Below, piece by piece: positions 50,624-64,000 of a stretch of DNA of 64,000 nucleotides (position 1 is the first letter of the stretch; the number at the start of each line of letters is the position of its first letter). The position numbers and the translations under genes are program-made. Source of the stretch: Peribacillus frigoritolerans (lineage in GTDB: Bacteria; Bacillota; Bacilli; Bacillales; DSM-1321); the NCBI RefSeq assembly GCF_040250305.1, contig NZ_CP158190.1:32501-96500 (forward strand), read 5' to 3'. A model generated the notes under the pieces. The model did not search any database. It was not told the DNA's origin and worked only from the letters and a program-made list of their open reading frames with translations.

Positions 50624-51505
50624 ATGAAGGATTATCTAATAAAGGCGTTAGGCTATGAAGGACAGGTACGGGCATATGCTGTTTCAACAACAGACACCGT
50701 AGGAGAAGCGCAGCGACGCCATTATACATGGCCTACTGCTTCTGCTGCCCTAGGACGGGCTATGACGGCAGGCGTTATGATGGGCGGAATGTTAAAAGGT
50801 GAAGAAAAGCTGACGATTAAAATCGAGGGCGGTGGACCGATTGGTTCCATCCTGGTCGACAGCAATGCAAAAGGAGAAGTCCGCGGATATGTCACTCACC
50901 CGCAAACCCACTTTGATTTGAATGAGCAGGGAAAGCTGGATGTAAGGAGAGCGGTGGGTACCGATGGATTGCTGACTGTTGTCAAAGACATTGGTCTTCG
51001 TGATTATTTTTCGGGGCAAGTACCGCTTGTATCGGGAGAGTTAGGTGAAGATTTCACTTATTACTTTGTTACTTCCGAACAGGTGCCATCATCTGTGGGG
51101 GTTGGGGTTCTCGTGAATCCGGATAATTCAATCCTTGCAGCGGGTGGATTTATCATTCAGTTGATGCCGGGTACATCCGAAGATACGATTTCCAAAATCG
51201 AAAATCGACTAAGCACGATAACTCCTGTTTCCAAGATGATTCAAAGTGGCATGACTCCTGAAGAAATCCTAACCGAAATATTAGGTGAGGGCAATGTGAA
51301 TATACTAGAAAAAATGGATGTCCAATTCTCCTGTCAATGTTCCAGGGAGAGAATTGCCACCGCATTGATTAGCCTAGGGCAAGCTGAGATCCGGGATATC
51401 ATTGAGACAGACGGACAAGCGGAGGCGCATTGTCATTTTTGCAATCAGACCTACCAATTCTCGAAGGAAGAACTCGAGGAATTAGAGGAAGAAACAAAAA
51501 AATAA
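50624..51505 (+). CDS. hslO: Redox-regulated chaperone Hsp33
   Basis: Holdase activated by disulfide formation under oxidative stress. The 293-residue protein has the Hsp33 N-terminal domain ([22 protein letters not shown] segment about 45-62) and the C-terminal redox zinc switch with CQC (about 237-239) and CHFC (about 270-273), all four cysteines intact. Start ATG follows GAAAGGAGC. It is cotranscribed with coaX and yacD. Confidence 0.97.
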   Translation: MKDYLIKALGYEGQVRAYAVSTTDTVGEAQRRHYTWPTASAALGRAMTAGVMMGGMLKGEEKLTIKIEGGGPIGSILVDSNAKGEVRGYVTHPQTHFDLNEQGKLDVRRAVGTDGLLTVVKDIGLRDYFSGQVPLVSGELGEDFTYYFVTSEQVPSSVGVGVLVNPDNSILAAGGFIIQLMPGTSEDTISKIENRLSTITPVSKMIQSGMTPEEILTEILGEGNVNILEKMDVQFSCQCSRERIATALISLGQAEIRDIIETDGQAEAHCHFCNQTYQFSKEELEELEEETKK

Positions 51506-51523
51506 TTTACGGGGGATAAGGGT

Positions 51524-52420
51524 TTGCCAAAACAAAAGCTTCGGGCGATTATTGCCGGCCTTGCCTTGTTGAACCTTTTGACTATCATTATCTTTGTCAT
51601 AAAACCACTAATCATTTCAAAATCCGTCATTGGGGAAGAAACGGCCGCAAAGGTTGGATCCAAGGATATTTCCCGGGAAGCATGGATTAATGAGCTCGAA
51701 AAAAGATATGGGGAAGATGTACTTGAGGATATGGTCGATAAAGAGGTAGTGAAACAGGCAGCTGAAAAATACAAAGTGAAGACTTCGGATGAAGAGCTTG
51801 ATCGGGAACTTAAAATGATGAAAACGATGTATGGGACTGCCGGTCAGAACCTTAATAAAAGTAACGATCAACTGAGGCAGGAAATTCAGTCGAGTCTCCT
51901 TCTCGAGAAGCTCCTCACCAAGGACGTTTCGGTTTCCGAAACGGCAATGCGGAGTCATTATGATAATAATAAGGATATCTACAGAATCCCTACTGCTTTC
52001 CATGTTTCCCATATCACCACTTCTACAAAAAAGCAGGCAGACCAAGTCATACGTGAACTGGAGAAGGGTGTCTCCTTTGATGTATTGGCAATGGAGAAGT
52101 CCCTTGATGAATTCACTGCCAATCAAGGAGGCGACATGGGTTATATATCCCAGGATAACGAGCAAGTCTCCAAGGAATACATAACCGCTGCCGAGAAATT
52201 GAAGGTGAAGAAGTGGAGTGATGCAATCCAAACGGAGGATGGCTGGGCCGTTCTCTACCTGCATGAAAGAATAAAGGGCAAGCAGTATGAATATGAAGAA
52301 GTTAAAGACAAGATTCACCGCCAAATAGCTCTTGAACAGATTCAGACACCGGTCTCGGGTAAAATTTTCTGGGATGAATTTGATGTAGAATGGTTTTATG
52401 GATTGAAGGAAGAAAAGTAG
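51524..52420 (+). CDS. yacD: PpiC-type peptidyl-prolyl isomerase, membrane-anchored (YacD)
   Basis: PrsA-like foldase presumed to act outside the membrane. The 298-residue protein has an uncleaved-looking N-terminal membrane helix (about 9-30, no lipobox), a helical SurA-like N domain, and a parvulin/PpiC domain (about 145-240) with HVSHITTS and GGDMGYISQ motifs. Start is TTG at 51524, 8 bases after GGGGGATAAG, directly downstream of hslO. It is not the essential lipoprotein PrsA; specific clients are unknown. Confidence 0.9.
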   Translation: MPKQKLRAIIAGLALLNLLTIIIFVIKPLIISKSVIGEETAAKVGSKDISREAWINELEKRYGEDVLEDMVDKEVVKQAAEKYKVKTSDEELDRELKMMKTMYGTAGQNLNKSNDQLRQEIQSSLLLEKLLTKDVSVSETAMRSHYDNNKDIYRIPTAFHVSHITTSTKKQADQVIRELEKGVSFDVLAMEKSLDEFTANQGGDMGYISQDNEQVSKEYITAAEKLKVKKWSDAIQTEDGWAVLYLHERIKGKQYEYEEVKDKIHRQIALEQIQTPVSGKIFWDEFDVEWFYGLKEEK

Positions 52421-52507
52421 GTCAATGGTTGTGTGAGAAAATTTAGAATATAGTATATAATCATTGACAATGAACTATTAAAACTGGTAACTTTAAAATT
52501 ATAAAAC

Positions 52508-52528
52508 CAATAAACATACTCGGTATTG
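52508..52528 (+). promoter_or_regulatory. Inverted repeat upstream of cysK, possible operator
   Basis: CAATA and TATTG separated by 11 bases lie 22 bp before the cysK start. In B. subtilis cysK is repressed by CymR; whether this repeat is its site cannot be told from sequence alone. Confidence 0.3.
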
Positions 52529-52550
52529 AAATGATAAGGGAGTGGAGAAA

Positions 52551-53477
52551 ATGGCACGTATAGCTAATTCTGTAATCGATTTAATTGGACAAACACCTAT
52601 TGTTAAGTTAAACAAGCTTCAAAATGAAAACAGTGCAGATATTTATTTGAAACTTGAGTATTTTAACCCAGGCAGCAGTGTAAAAGACCGTATCGCCCTT
52701 GCGATGATCGAAGCGGCAGAAAAAAATGGTACTCTTAAGCCAGGTGATACGATCATTGAACCTACAAGCGGAAATACGGGAATAGGTTTGGCAATGGTAG
52801 CTGCGGCAAAGGGCTATAAATCAATTCTGGTTATGCCGGAGACGATGAGCTTGGAACGCCGTAACTTGCTTCGCGCATATGGGGCAGAATTAGTTCTTAC
52901 TCCTGGACCTGAAGGAATGAAGGGTGCAATCGCAAAGGCGACTGAGCTTTCTAAAGAAAAAGGTTACTTCATTCCACAGCAATTCGAAAACGAAGCCAAC
53001 CCTGAAGTACATCGGAACACTACAGGCCCTGAAATCGTTGAAGCCTTTGGAGATGAAGGCTTGGATGCATTCGTTGCCGGAATCGGTACTGGGGGAACCA
53101 TAACAGGTGCCGGTGAAGTCCTGCGTGAAAAATTCCCTGACATTAAAATTTACGCTGTTGAACCTGCGGATTCTCCAGTATTATCGGGTGGGACTCCAGG
53201 ACCTCATAAAATCCAAGGAATCGGAGCAGGCTTCATTCCAAGTATATTGAATACAGATCTCTATGACGAAATCATTCAAGTCAATACAGAGGAATCTTTT
53301 GATTATGCACGCCGCGCAGCAAAAGAAGAAGGAATCCTTGGCGGAATTTCTTCTGGAGGTGCAATCGCAGCTGCCATTAAAGTGGCTGACAAACTGGGAA
53401 AAGGCAAAAAGGTACTTGCCATCATACCGAGTAATGGTGAACGCTACTTAAGTACACCATTATATAACTTTGAGTAA
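52551..53477 (+). CDS. cysK: Cysteine synthase A (O-acetylserine thiol-lyase)
   Basis: PLP enzyme that makes cysteine from O-acetylserine and sulfide; with CymR it also senses sulfur status. The 308-residue protein has the PLP lysine in SSVKDRIA (about 42), [10 protein letters not shown] (about 69-78) and [10 protein letters not shown] (about 176-185). ATG 52551 is preceded by AAGGGAGTGGAG; a GTG three codons earlier lies in that site. It would use sulfur released by the SsuD pathway encoded 25 kb upstream. Confidence 0.97.
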   Translation: MARIANSVIDLIGQTPIVKLNKLQNENSADIYLKLEYFNPGSSVKDRIALAMIEAAEKNGTLKPGDTIIEPTSGNTGIGLAMVAAAKGYKSILVMPETMSLERRNLLRAYGAELVLTPGPEGMKGAIAKATELSKEKGYFIPQQFENEANPEVHRNTTGPEIVEAFGDEGLDAFVAGIGTGGTITGAGEVLREKFPDIKIYAVEPADSPVLSGGTPGPHKIQGIGAGFIPSILNTDLYDEIIQVNTEESFDYARRAAKEEGILGGISSGGAIAAAIKVADKLGKGKKVLAIIPSNGERYLSTPLYNFE

Positions 53478-53494
53478 GACAAGACACTAAAAAT

Positions 53495-53534
53495 GAGAAG
53501 CGAAGTTCCTATGGGGCTTTGCTTTTCTTTTTGA
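53495..53534 (+). terminator. Terminator after cysK
   Basis: GAGAAGCGAAG pairs with CTTTGCTTTTC (11 bp including G-T pairs), then TTTTT. Confidence 0.78.
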
Positions 53535-53571
53535 GCAAAGTATGCAGAAGTATCCCTGATTTTCATGGAGC

Positions 53572-53601
53572 TTGCACTATACCTATGTAAATGGGTAAAC
53601 T
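53572..53601 (+). promoter_or_regulatory. Sigma-A promoter candidate of the fol operon
   Basis: TTGCAC, 18-bp spacer, TAAACT. Located between the cysK terminator and folP, so folP starts its own operon here. Confidence 0.5.
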
Positions 53602-53639
53602 CGTATATATAGATTTCTTTAGGTGAAGGAGAACGTTGG

Positions 53640-54476
53640 ATGTCATTAGCAGGAGCATCAAAAATAAAATGCGGTTCATTTGATTTGGATTACAGCAAGA
53701 AAACCTTAATCATGGGGATTTTGAATGTTACGCCGGATTCCTTTTCGGATGGCGGAAAATATAATCGGATAGATGCTGCTTTGAAGCATGCTGAACGAAT
53801 GGTCAACGATGGCGCGGATATATTGGATGTAGGTGGTGAGTCGACCCGGCCTAACTATGAGAGGATATCTGATGAAGAGGAAATAGAGAGAGTCGCCCCA
53901 ATTATTGAAGCCATATCGCGTAATATTGAGATTCCGATATCGGTCGATACGTATAAATCAAGAGTTGCAGAAGAGGCGGTAAAGGCAGGAGCCCATATAT
54001 TAAATGATATTTGGGGAGGTAAAGCCGATACCTTGATGTCAAGGGTTGCTGCGGAATATAAGGTGCCGATTATCTTGATGCATAACAGGGGTAATATGGA
54101 ATATGGACATTTTGTCCGGGATGTACTTCAAGATTTATTCGAAAGCATCATGTTGGTGAAGGATGCAGGTGTCAAGGATGAAAACATCATTCTCGATCCA
54201 GGAATTGGCTTTGCGAAAGATTTAAAGTTAAATTTAGAAATGATGAGGAATCTTGATAAGCTGGTATCGTTAGGTTATCCAGTTCTGTTAGCCACATCAA
54301 GAAAGTCCATGATTGGCCATGTTCTGGACCTGCCGCCTAGTGAGCGGATGGAAGGCACTGCCGCTACAATTTGCCATGGAATTCAACAAGGCTGTCAGAT
54401 GGTTCGCGTACATGATGTGAAGGAAATGGCACGGACTGCAAAGATGATGGATGCTCTATTAGGAAAAGGTGAATGA
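53640..54476 (+). CDS. folP: Dihydropteroate synthase
   Basis: Joins p-aminobenzoate to the pterin pyrophosphate in folate synthesis; target of sulfonamides (sul in B. subtilis). The 278-residue protein has GILNVTPDSFSDGGKY (about 27-42), DVGGESTRP (about 63-71), NDIWGG, DPGIGFAKD (about 182-190) and TSRKSMIG. Start ATG follows GAAGGAGAAC. It begins a fol operon (folP-folB-folK-yazB-dusB); the pabB-pabA-pabC genes that precede it in B. subtilis are absent here. Confidence 0.97.
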   Translation: MSLAGASKIKCGSFDLDYSKKTLIMGILNVTPDSFSDGGKYNRIDAALKHAERMVNDGADILDVGGESTRPNYERISDEEEIERVAPIIEAISRNIEIPISVDTYKSRVAEEAVKAGAHILNDIWGGKADTLMSRVAAEYKVPIILMHNRGNMEYGHFVRDVLQDLFESIMLVKDAGVKDENIILDPGIGFAKDLKLNLEMMRNLDKLVSLGYPVLLATSRKSMIGHVLDLPPSERMEGTAATICHGIQQGCQMVRVHDVKEMARTAKMMDALLGKGE

Positions 54477-54477
54477 A

Positions 54478-54837
54478 ATGGATAAGATATATGTGAATAA
54501 GATGGAGTTTTACGGTTATCATGGAGTTTTTCCGGAGGAAACGAAGCTTGGTCAGCGGTTTAAAGTGGATTTAATCGTCCAGACTGATTTAGCCAAGGCA
54601 GGGAAGAGTGACAACCTTGAAGACTCAATCAACTATGGCGAGTTATATGAAGTGTGTAAAAGTGTTGTTGAGGGAGAACCTTTTAAGTTAGTGGAAGCTG
54701 TCGCTGAAAAAATCGCTTCTGAACTGCTTAATAAATATTCTTCCATCGAGACATGCACCGTCAAGGTTTATAAACCAGATCCTCCAATAGCAGGTCACTA
54801 TGAGTCTGTTGCTATAGAGATTGTAAGGGGACGCTGA
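54478..54837 (+). CDS. folB: Dihydroneopterin aldolase
   Basis: Splits dihydroneopterin to 6-hydroxymethyl-dihydropterin in folate synthesis. The 119-residue protein begins MDKIYVNKMEFYGYHGVFPEE-type family sequence, has the conserved NYGELYEV segment (about 49-56) and the catalytic lysine in VKVYKPDPPI (about 100). ATG 54478 follows AAAAGGTGA; an in-frame GTG at 54469 is inside that site. One base separates it from the folP stop. Confidence 0.96.
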   Translation: MDKIYVNKMEFYGYHGVFPEETKLGQRFKVDLIVQTDLAKAGKSDNLEDSINYGELYEVCKSVVEGEPFKLVEAVAEKIASELLNKYSSIETCTVKVYKPDPPIAGHYESVAIEIVRGR

Positions 54838-54839
54838 TT

Positions 54840-55367
54840 GTGATAAATATTGCTTACCTTTCAATAGGGTCGAACTTAGGGGATCGCCTTGAAACATTCC
54901 GAAGAGCTTTCCAATTATTGTCTGATAATCCGCATATCAAGATGATGGCCTGCTCTTCTTTATATGAAACAGACCCGATAGGATATGAAGACCAGGACTG
55001 TTTTTTAAATGCTGTTCTTAAAGTGGAAACCGATTTAGAACCTGAAAACTTACTTCACGCTTGTATGAAAATCGAACAAGATTTAGGAAGAAAAAGGGAA
55101 ATTAGGTGGGGTCCCCGTACTATAGACCTTGACATTTTGTTATATAATCAAGAAAATATTAAGACAGAGATTCTTTCAGTCCCGCACCCTCGTATGCACG
55201 AGAGGGCTTTTGTTATCGTGCCTTTAATGGAAGTGGACCCTGATATATCACTTCCGCAAATGGATGCACCTTTGAGCGACCTGCTTGAACAGATTTCGGA
55301 TAAAGAAGGAGTTCGATTATGGAAGGTGAAAAATGGGGAAGGCGTATTCGCGCTTTTCGAAAGTTAA
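54840..55367 (+). CDS. folK: 2-amino-4-hydroxy-6-hydroxymethyldihydropteridine pyrophosphokinase
   Basis: Transfers pyrophosphate from ATP to 6-hydroxymethyl-dihydropterin, making the FolP substrate. The 175-residue protein has LSIGSNLGDR (about 7-16), YETDPIGYEDQDCFLNAV (about 42-59) and the magnesium-site RWGPRTIDLDILLY (about 88-101). Start is GTG with AAGGGGA upstream. It is slightly longer than B. subtilis FolK because its C-terminus overlaps yazB by 49 bp. Confidence 0.95.
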   Translation: MINIAYLSIGSNLGDRLETFRRAFQLLSDNPHIKMMACSSLYETDPIGYEDQDCFLNAVLKVETDLEPENLLHACMKIEQDLGRKREIRWGPRTIDLDILLYNQENIKTEILSVPHPRMHERAFVIVPLMEVDPDISLPQMDAPLSDLLEQISDKEGVRLWKVKNGEGVFALFES

Positions 55368-55531
55368 AGGGTTATACCCAGGAAGGGTTTGCGAGGGAAA
55401 TTGGTGTTTCCGTTTCCTTGCTGGGAGAAGTCGAACGGGGGAACCGCAACCCTTCAGAGGCATTTTTACTGGAAGTGGCGGAAATTCTTCATGTTTCCAT
55501 TGAGGAGCTTCAGCCACCTGACGATAAATGA
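55319..55531 (+). CDS. yazB: XRE-family HTH DNA-binding protein YazB
   Basis: Small cytoplasmic Cro/C1-type regulator whose targets are unknown. Of 70 residues, about 8-62 form one HTH_3 domain: IRAFRKLKGYTQEGFAREIGV and SLLGEVERGNRNPS are the helix-turn-helix core. Start ATG follows AAGAAGGAG and lies 49 bp inside folK in another frame. Conserved in this place in Bacillus, suggesting possible control of the fol/dusB genes; this is inference. Confidence 0.92.
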   Translation: MEGEKWGRRIRAFRKLKGYTQEGFAREIGVSVSLLGEVERGNRNPSEAFLLEVAEILHVSIEELQPPDDK

Positions 55532-55553
55532 AAGAATGTTATAGGAGGTCAAC

Positions 55554-56552
55554 GTGTTAAAAATAGGCGATATAGAAATGAAGAATCCGGTAGTGTTGGC
55601 ACCGATGGCGGGAGTCTGCAACTCGGCATTCCGCTTGACCGTCAAGGAATTTGGTGCTGGTCTTGTTTGTGCGGAGATGGTCAGTGATAAGGGAATCGTT
55701 TTACAAAATGCTAGAACGATGAATATGCTTTATATAGATGAAAGAGAAAAGCCGTTAAGCTTGCAAATCTTTGGCGGTGAAAAGAAATCTTTGGTCGAAG
55801 CTGCACAATTTGTAGATAAAAATACAAATGCTGATATCATTGATATCAACATGGGCTGCCCTGTTCCTAAAATCACTAAATGTGATGCGGGTGCGAAGTG
55901 GCTTCTCGATCCAAACAAAATTTATGAGATGGTTTCAGCCGTGGTTGATGCCGTTGATAAGCCGGTAACGGTGAAAATGCGCATAGGCTGGGATGATGAG
56001 CATGTTTTTGCGATTCAAAATGCCCAGGCTGTTGAACGCGCAGGCGGTAAAGCTGTTTCCATGCATGGCAGGACACGAGTTCAAATGTATGAAGGAAAAG
56101 CTAACTGGGACATCATCCGTGAAGTGAAGAGGTCGATTAATATTCCCCTTATCGGTAACGGTGATGTGGAAACTCCACAGGATGCGGAAAGAATGCTGAA
56201 GGAAACTGGTGTTGATGGAGTCATGATCGGCCGTGCAGCCCTAGGTAACCCATGGATGATCTACCGGACTGTAAAATATCTAGAAACCGGTCAACTGATG
56301 GATGAACCTTCAGTTCGTGAAAAGATGGACGTTTGCGTGCTTCATATGGATCGTCTGATTGCGTTGAAAAATGAAAATGTCGCTGTTCGTGAAATGCGTA
56401 AGCATGCTTCTTGGTATTTAAAGGGTGTTAAAGGGAATGCTCAAGCTCGCAAAGGAATTAATTATTGTGAAACAAGGGAAGATGTTGTAAAGCTTCTTTA
56501 TGGACTTGTTGATGATATTGAAGCGAAGCAACAAAATATCCAAATGGTCTGA
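55554..56552 (+). CDS. dusB: tRNA-dihydrouridine synthase DusB
   Basis: FMN enzyme that reduces uridine to dihydrouridine in tRNA (yacF in B. subtilis). The 332-residue protein has VLAPMAGVCNSAFR (about 15-28), the catalytic cysteine in NMGCPVPKITK (about 98-108, C101), SMHGRTRVQMYEGKA (about 164-178) and GNGDVETPQDA. Start is GTG, with ATAGGAGG upstream. It ends the fol operon at a clear terminator. Confidence 0.95.
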   Translation: MLKIGDIEMKNPVVLAPMAGVCNSAFRLTVKEFGAGLVCAEMVSDKGIVLQNARTMNMLYIDEREKPLSLQIFGGEKKSLVEAAQFVDKNTNADIIDINMGCPVPKITKCDAGAKWLLDPNKIYEMVSAVVDAVDKPVTVKMRIGWDDEHVFAIQNAQAVERAGGKAVSMHGRTRVQMYEGKANWDIIREVKRSINIPLIGNGDVETPQDAERMLKETGVDGVMIGRAALGNPWMIYRTVKYLETGQLMDEPSVREKMDVCVLHMDRLIALKNENVAVREMRKHASWYLKGVKGNAQARKGINYCETREDVVKLLYGLVDDIEAKQQNIQMV

Positions 56553-56595
56553 TGTTTGACATTACCTTCCTATTTTCCTATAATACGCTTATCTT

Positions 56596-56624
56596 AACTG
56601 CCAGTAATCCTGGCAGTTTTTATA
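56596..56624 (+). terminator. Terminator after dusB
   Basis: AACTGCCAG-taatc-CTGGCAGTT followed by TTTATA. Confidence 0.87.
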
Positions 56625-56661
56625 TGTACATAAGCAATGTTTTAAGATAAAAAGCTGTTGA

Positions 56662-58239
<1,578 letters not shown>

Positions 58240-58269
58240 TATAAGCAAAATGAGTTTTGATTGCAGGGC

Positions 58270-58338
58270 CGGATTCGGATGGCTGGGATCAAGGGCGTAG
58301 CTCTTGATCCTGGTAAGTCCAATTCGGTTTTTGTTTTT
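58270..58338 (+). terminator. Terminator after lysS
   Basis: CCGGATT (58270) pairs with AATTCGG (58327), enclosing a second stem GGATCAAG / CTTGATCC; followed by TTTTTGTTTTTT. It insulates lysS from the rRNA promoters. Confidence 0.85.
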
Positions 58339-58425
58339 TAATTATAATTTCATGCCTTTCAATAGAGTGGATTCTAGGGTTTAAAAGAAAAACAACATTA
58401 TCTCAAAAAAACTTTATAAAAGGTA

Positions 58426-58454
58426 TTGCACAGTTAACGTAATGGTGTTATATT
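58426..58454 (+). promoter_or_regulatory. rRNA operon promoter P1
   Basis: TTGCAC, 17-bp spacer, TATATT. Confidence 0.75.
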
Positions 58455-58519
58455 TATATCTGTCGTTACGAACGAGTTGCAAACAGATTACAAACTTTAA
58501 AAAGTTTTAAAAAAAGTTG

Positions 58520-58548
58520 TTGACTTGAAGTGATGAAAGTGTTATTAT
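58520..58548 (+). promoter_or_regulatory. rRNA operon promoter P2
   Basis: TTGACT, 17-bp spacer, TATTAT, about 94 bp after P1, with A-rich DNA before it. Tandem promoters are usual for Bacillus rRNA operons. Confidence 0.85.
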
Positions 58549-58571
58549 AAATAAGCTGTTCCGAAAGACAT

Positions 58572-58602
58572 TGCTCTTTGAAAACTGAACAAAACAAAGC
58601 GC
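58572..58602 (+). other. rRNA leader: boxA-like site and 16S processing stalk strand
   Basis: TGCTCTTTGAAAAC resembles the boxA antitermination signal. TTGAAAACTGAACAAAAC (58578-58595) with the next bases is complementary to 60232-60257 after 16S; the two form the stem cut by RNase III to release pre-16S. Confidence 0.75.
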
Positions 58603-58660
58603 CAACGTTAAATTTTAAGTGAGCACACACTATCAAAAAAGCAAATGAGCAAGTCAAACA

Positions 58661-63320
<4,660 letters not shown>

Positions 63321-63386
63321 AACGCTTTTTAAAAAATGAAATACCTTCTTATTATCTAGTTTTGAAGGAACAACGTTCCTTTTATG

Positions 63387-63502
<116 letters not shown>

Positions 63503-63512
63503 AGTTATATAT

Positions 63513-63588
63513 GGAGGATTAGCTCAGCTGGGAGAGCATCTGCCTTACAAGCAGAGGGTCGGCGGTTCGATCCCGTCATCCTCCACCA
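63513..63588 (+). tRNA. tRNA-Val (TAC)
   Basis: Acceptor GGAGGAT/ATCCTCC, anticodon loop CTTACAA (TAC), T-arm CGGTTCGATCCCG, encoded CCA. First gene of a cluster in the order Val-Thr-Lys-Leu-Gly-Leu. Confidence 0.97.
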
Positions 63589-63599
63589 TTTTTACACTT

Positions 63600-63675
<76 letters not shown>

Positions 63676-63717
63676 TTTTCATACAAGCTTGATATAGCAT
63701 ATATAAATAGTTTATAT

Positions 63718-63793
63718 GAGCCATTAGCTCAGTTGGTAGAGCATCTGACTTTTAATCAGAGGGTCGAAGGTTCGAATCCTTCATGGCTCACCA
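63718..63793 (+). tRNA. tRNA-Lys (TTT)
   Basis: Acceptor GAGCCAT/ATGGCTC, anticodon loop CTTTTAA (TTT), T-arm AGGTTCGAATCCT, encoded CCA. Confidence 0.97.
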
Positions 63794-63802
63794 TTTTATT
63801 AT

Positions 63803-63884
63803 GCGGGTGTGGCGGAATTGGCAGACGCACCAGACTTAGGATCTGGCGCCGCAAGGCGTGGGGGTTCAAGTCCCTTCACCCGCA
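63803..63884 (+). tRNA. tRNA-Leu (TAG)
   Basis: Class II tRNA of 82 nt with a long variable arm (GCGCCGCAAGGCGT). Acceptor GCGGGTG/CACCCGC, anticodon loop CTTAGGA (TAG). CCA is not encoded; the next bases are TGTTCG. Confidence 0.95.
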
Positions 63885-63889
63885 TGTTC

Positions 63890-63964
63890 GCGGAAGTAGT
63901 TCAGTGGTAGAATACAACCTTGCCAAGGTTGGGGTCGCGGGTTCGAATCCCGTCTTCCGCTCCA
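63890..63964 (+). tRNA. tRNA-Gly (GCC)
   Basis: Acceptor GCGGAAG/CTTCCGC, anticodon loop TTGCCAA (GCC), T-arm CGGGTTCGAATCCCG, encoded CCA. Confidence 0.97.
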
Positions 63965-63976
63965 CTATTTATTTAT

Positions 63977-64000
63977 GCCGGGGTGGCGGAACTGGCAGAC
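63977..64000 (+). tRNA. tRNA-Leu, 5' end only (cut by window edge)
   Basis: GCCGGGGTGGCGGAACTGG and GCAGAC are the start of a class II tRNA-Leu. The anticodon is outside the window; by gene order in B. subtilis it would be TAA. Confidence 0.8.

Noticed and set aside
51617..52324. 235-codon open frame antisense to yacD
   Set aside because: Shadow of the PpiC gene; hydrophobic low-complexity translation and no binding site.

Overview
The window comes from a low-GC, endospore-forming Bacillaceae chromosome, in the conserved stretch between two rRNA operons near the replication origin. Gene order closely follows the Bacillus subtilis csfB-to-lysS region. It is rich in sporulation genes (csfB, yabG, sspF, fin, spoVT, yabP, yabQ, spoIIE). 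The 16S variable-region text and the 5-tRNA-plus cluster after the second 5S gene fit Bacillaceae; from memory the 16S looks most like the Peribacillus (Bacillus simplex) group, but that genus call is inference and was not searched.

Layout. 1-1.7 kb: 3' half of a 23S gene, a 5S gene and a terminator. 1.8-9.7 kb: csfB (anti-sigma-G), a PLP decarboxylase (yaaO), tmk, darA, yaaR, holB, ricT, yabA, yabB, yazA, rsmI. 9.7-10 kb: abrB on the minus strand with tandem Spo0A boxes. 10.5-24.5 kb: metG, tatD, yabE, rnmV, rsmA, yabG, veg, sspF, ispE, purR, ridA, spoVG, glmU, prs. 24.6-28.5 kb: a four-gene aliphatic-sulfonate operon (ssuA, ssuD, ssuC, ssuB) placed between prs and ctc, where B. subtilis has no such genes; it is preceded by a structured leader ending in a terminator-like hairpin. 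28.6-40.4 kb: ctc, pth, fin, mfd, spoVT, yabM, yabN, rqcP, yabP, yabQ, divIC, yabR. 40.6-40.7 kb: tRNA-Glu and tRNA-Met on the minus strand. 41-58.2 kb: spoIIE, yabS, yabT, tilS, hpt, ftsH, coaX, hslO, yacD, cysK, folP, folB, folK, yazB, dusB, lysS. 58.4-64 kb: tandem rRNA promoters, full 16S-23S-5S, then tRNA-Val, Thr, Lys, Leu, Gly and the start of a second Leu.

How the parts work together. Most genes serve translation and its quality control, DNA replication and repair, nucleotide, folate and cell-wall precursor supply, or sporulation. Recognisable promoters suggest that seven sigma factors read this window: A (veg, rRNA and others), H (spoVG), B (ctc), F or G (csfB, fin), G (spoVT), E (yabP, weak) and K (yabG). 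Spo0A appears to act at abrB (repression) and spoIIE (activation, with the characteristic 21-bp spacer). Csf B (Gin) and Fin are two small zinc-binding anti-sigma factors that help the forespore switch between sigma F and sigma G.

Departures from the B. subtilis plan are: the ssu insertion with its unclassified leader, loss of xpaC-yaaN between csfB and yaaO, loss of pabB-pabA-pabC between cysK and folP, a 250-bp structured gap between ctc and pth, and a 636-bp gap between spoVG and glmU. I saw no transposase, prophage, CRISPR array or obvious new multi-gene defence system. The most promising undescribed element is the RNA leader of the ssu operon.
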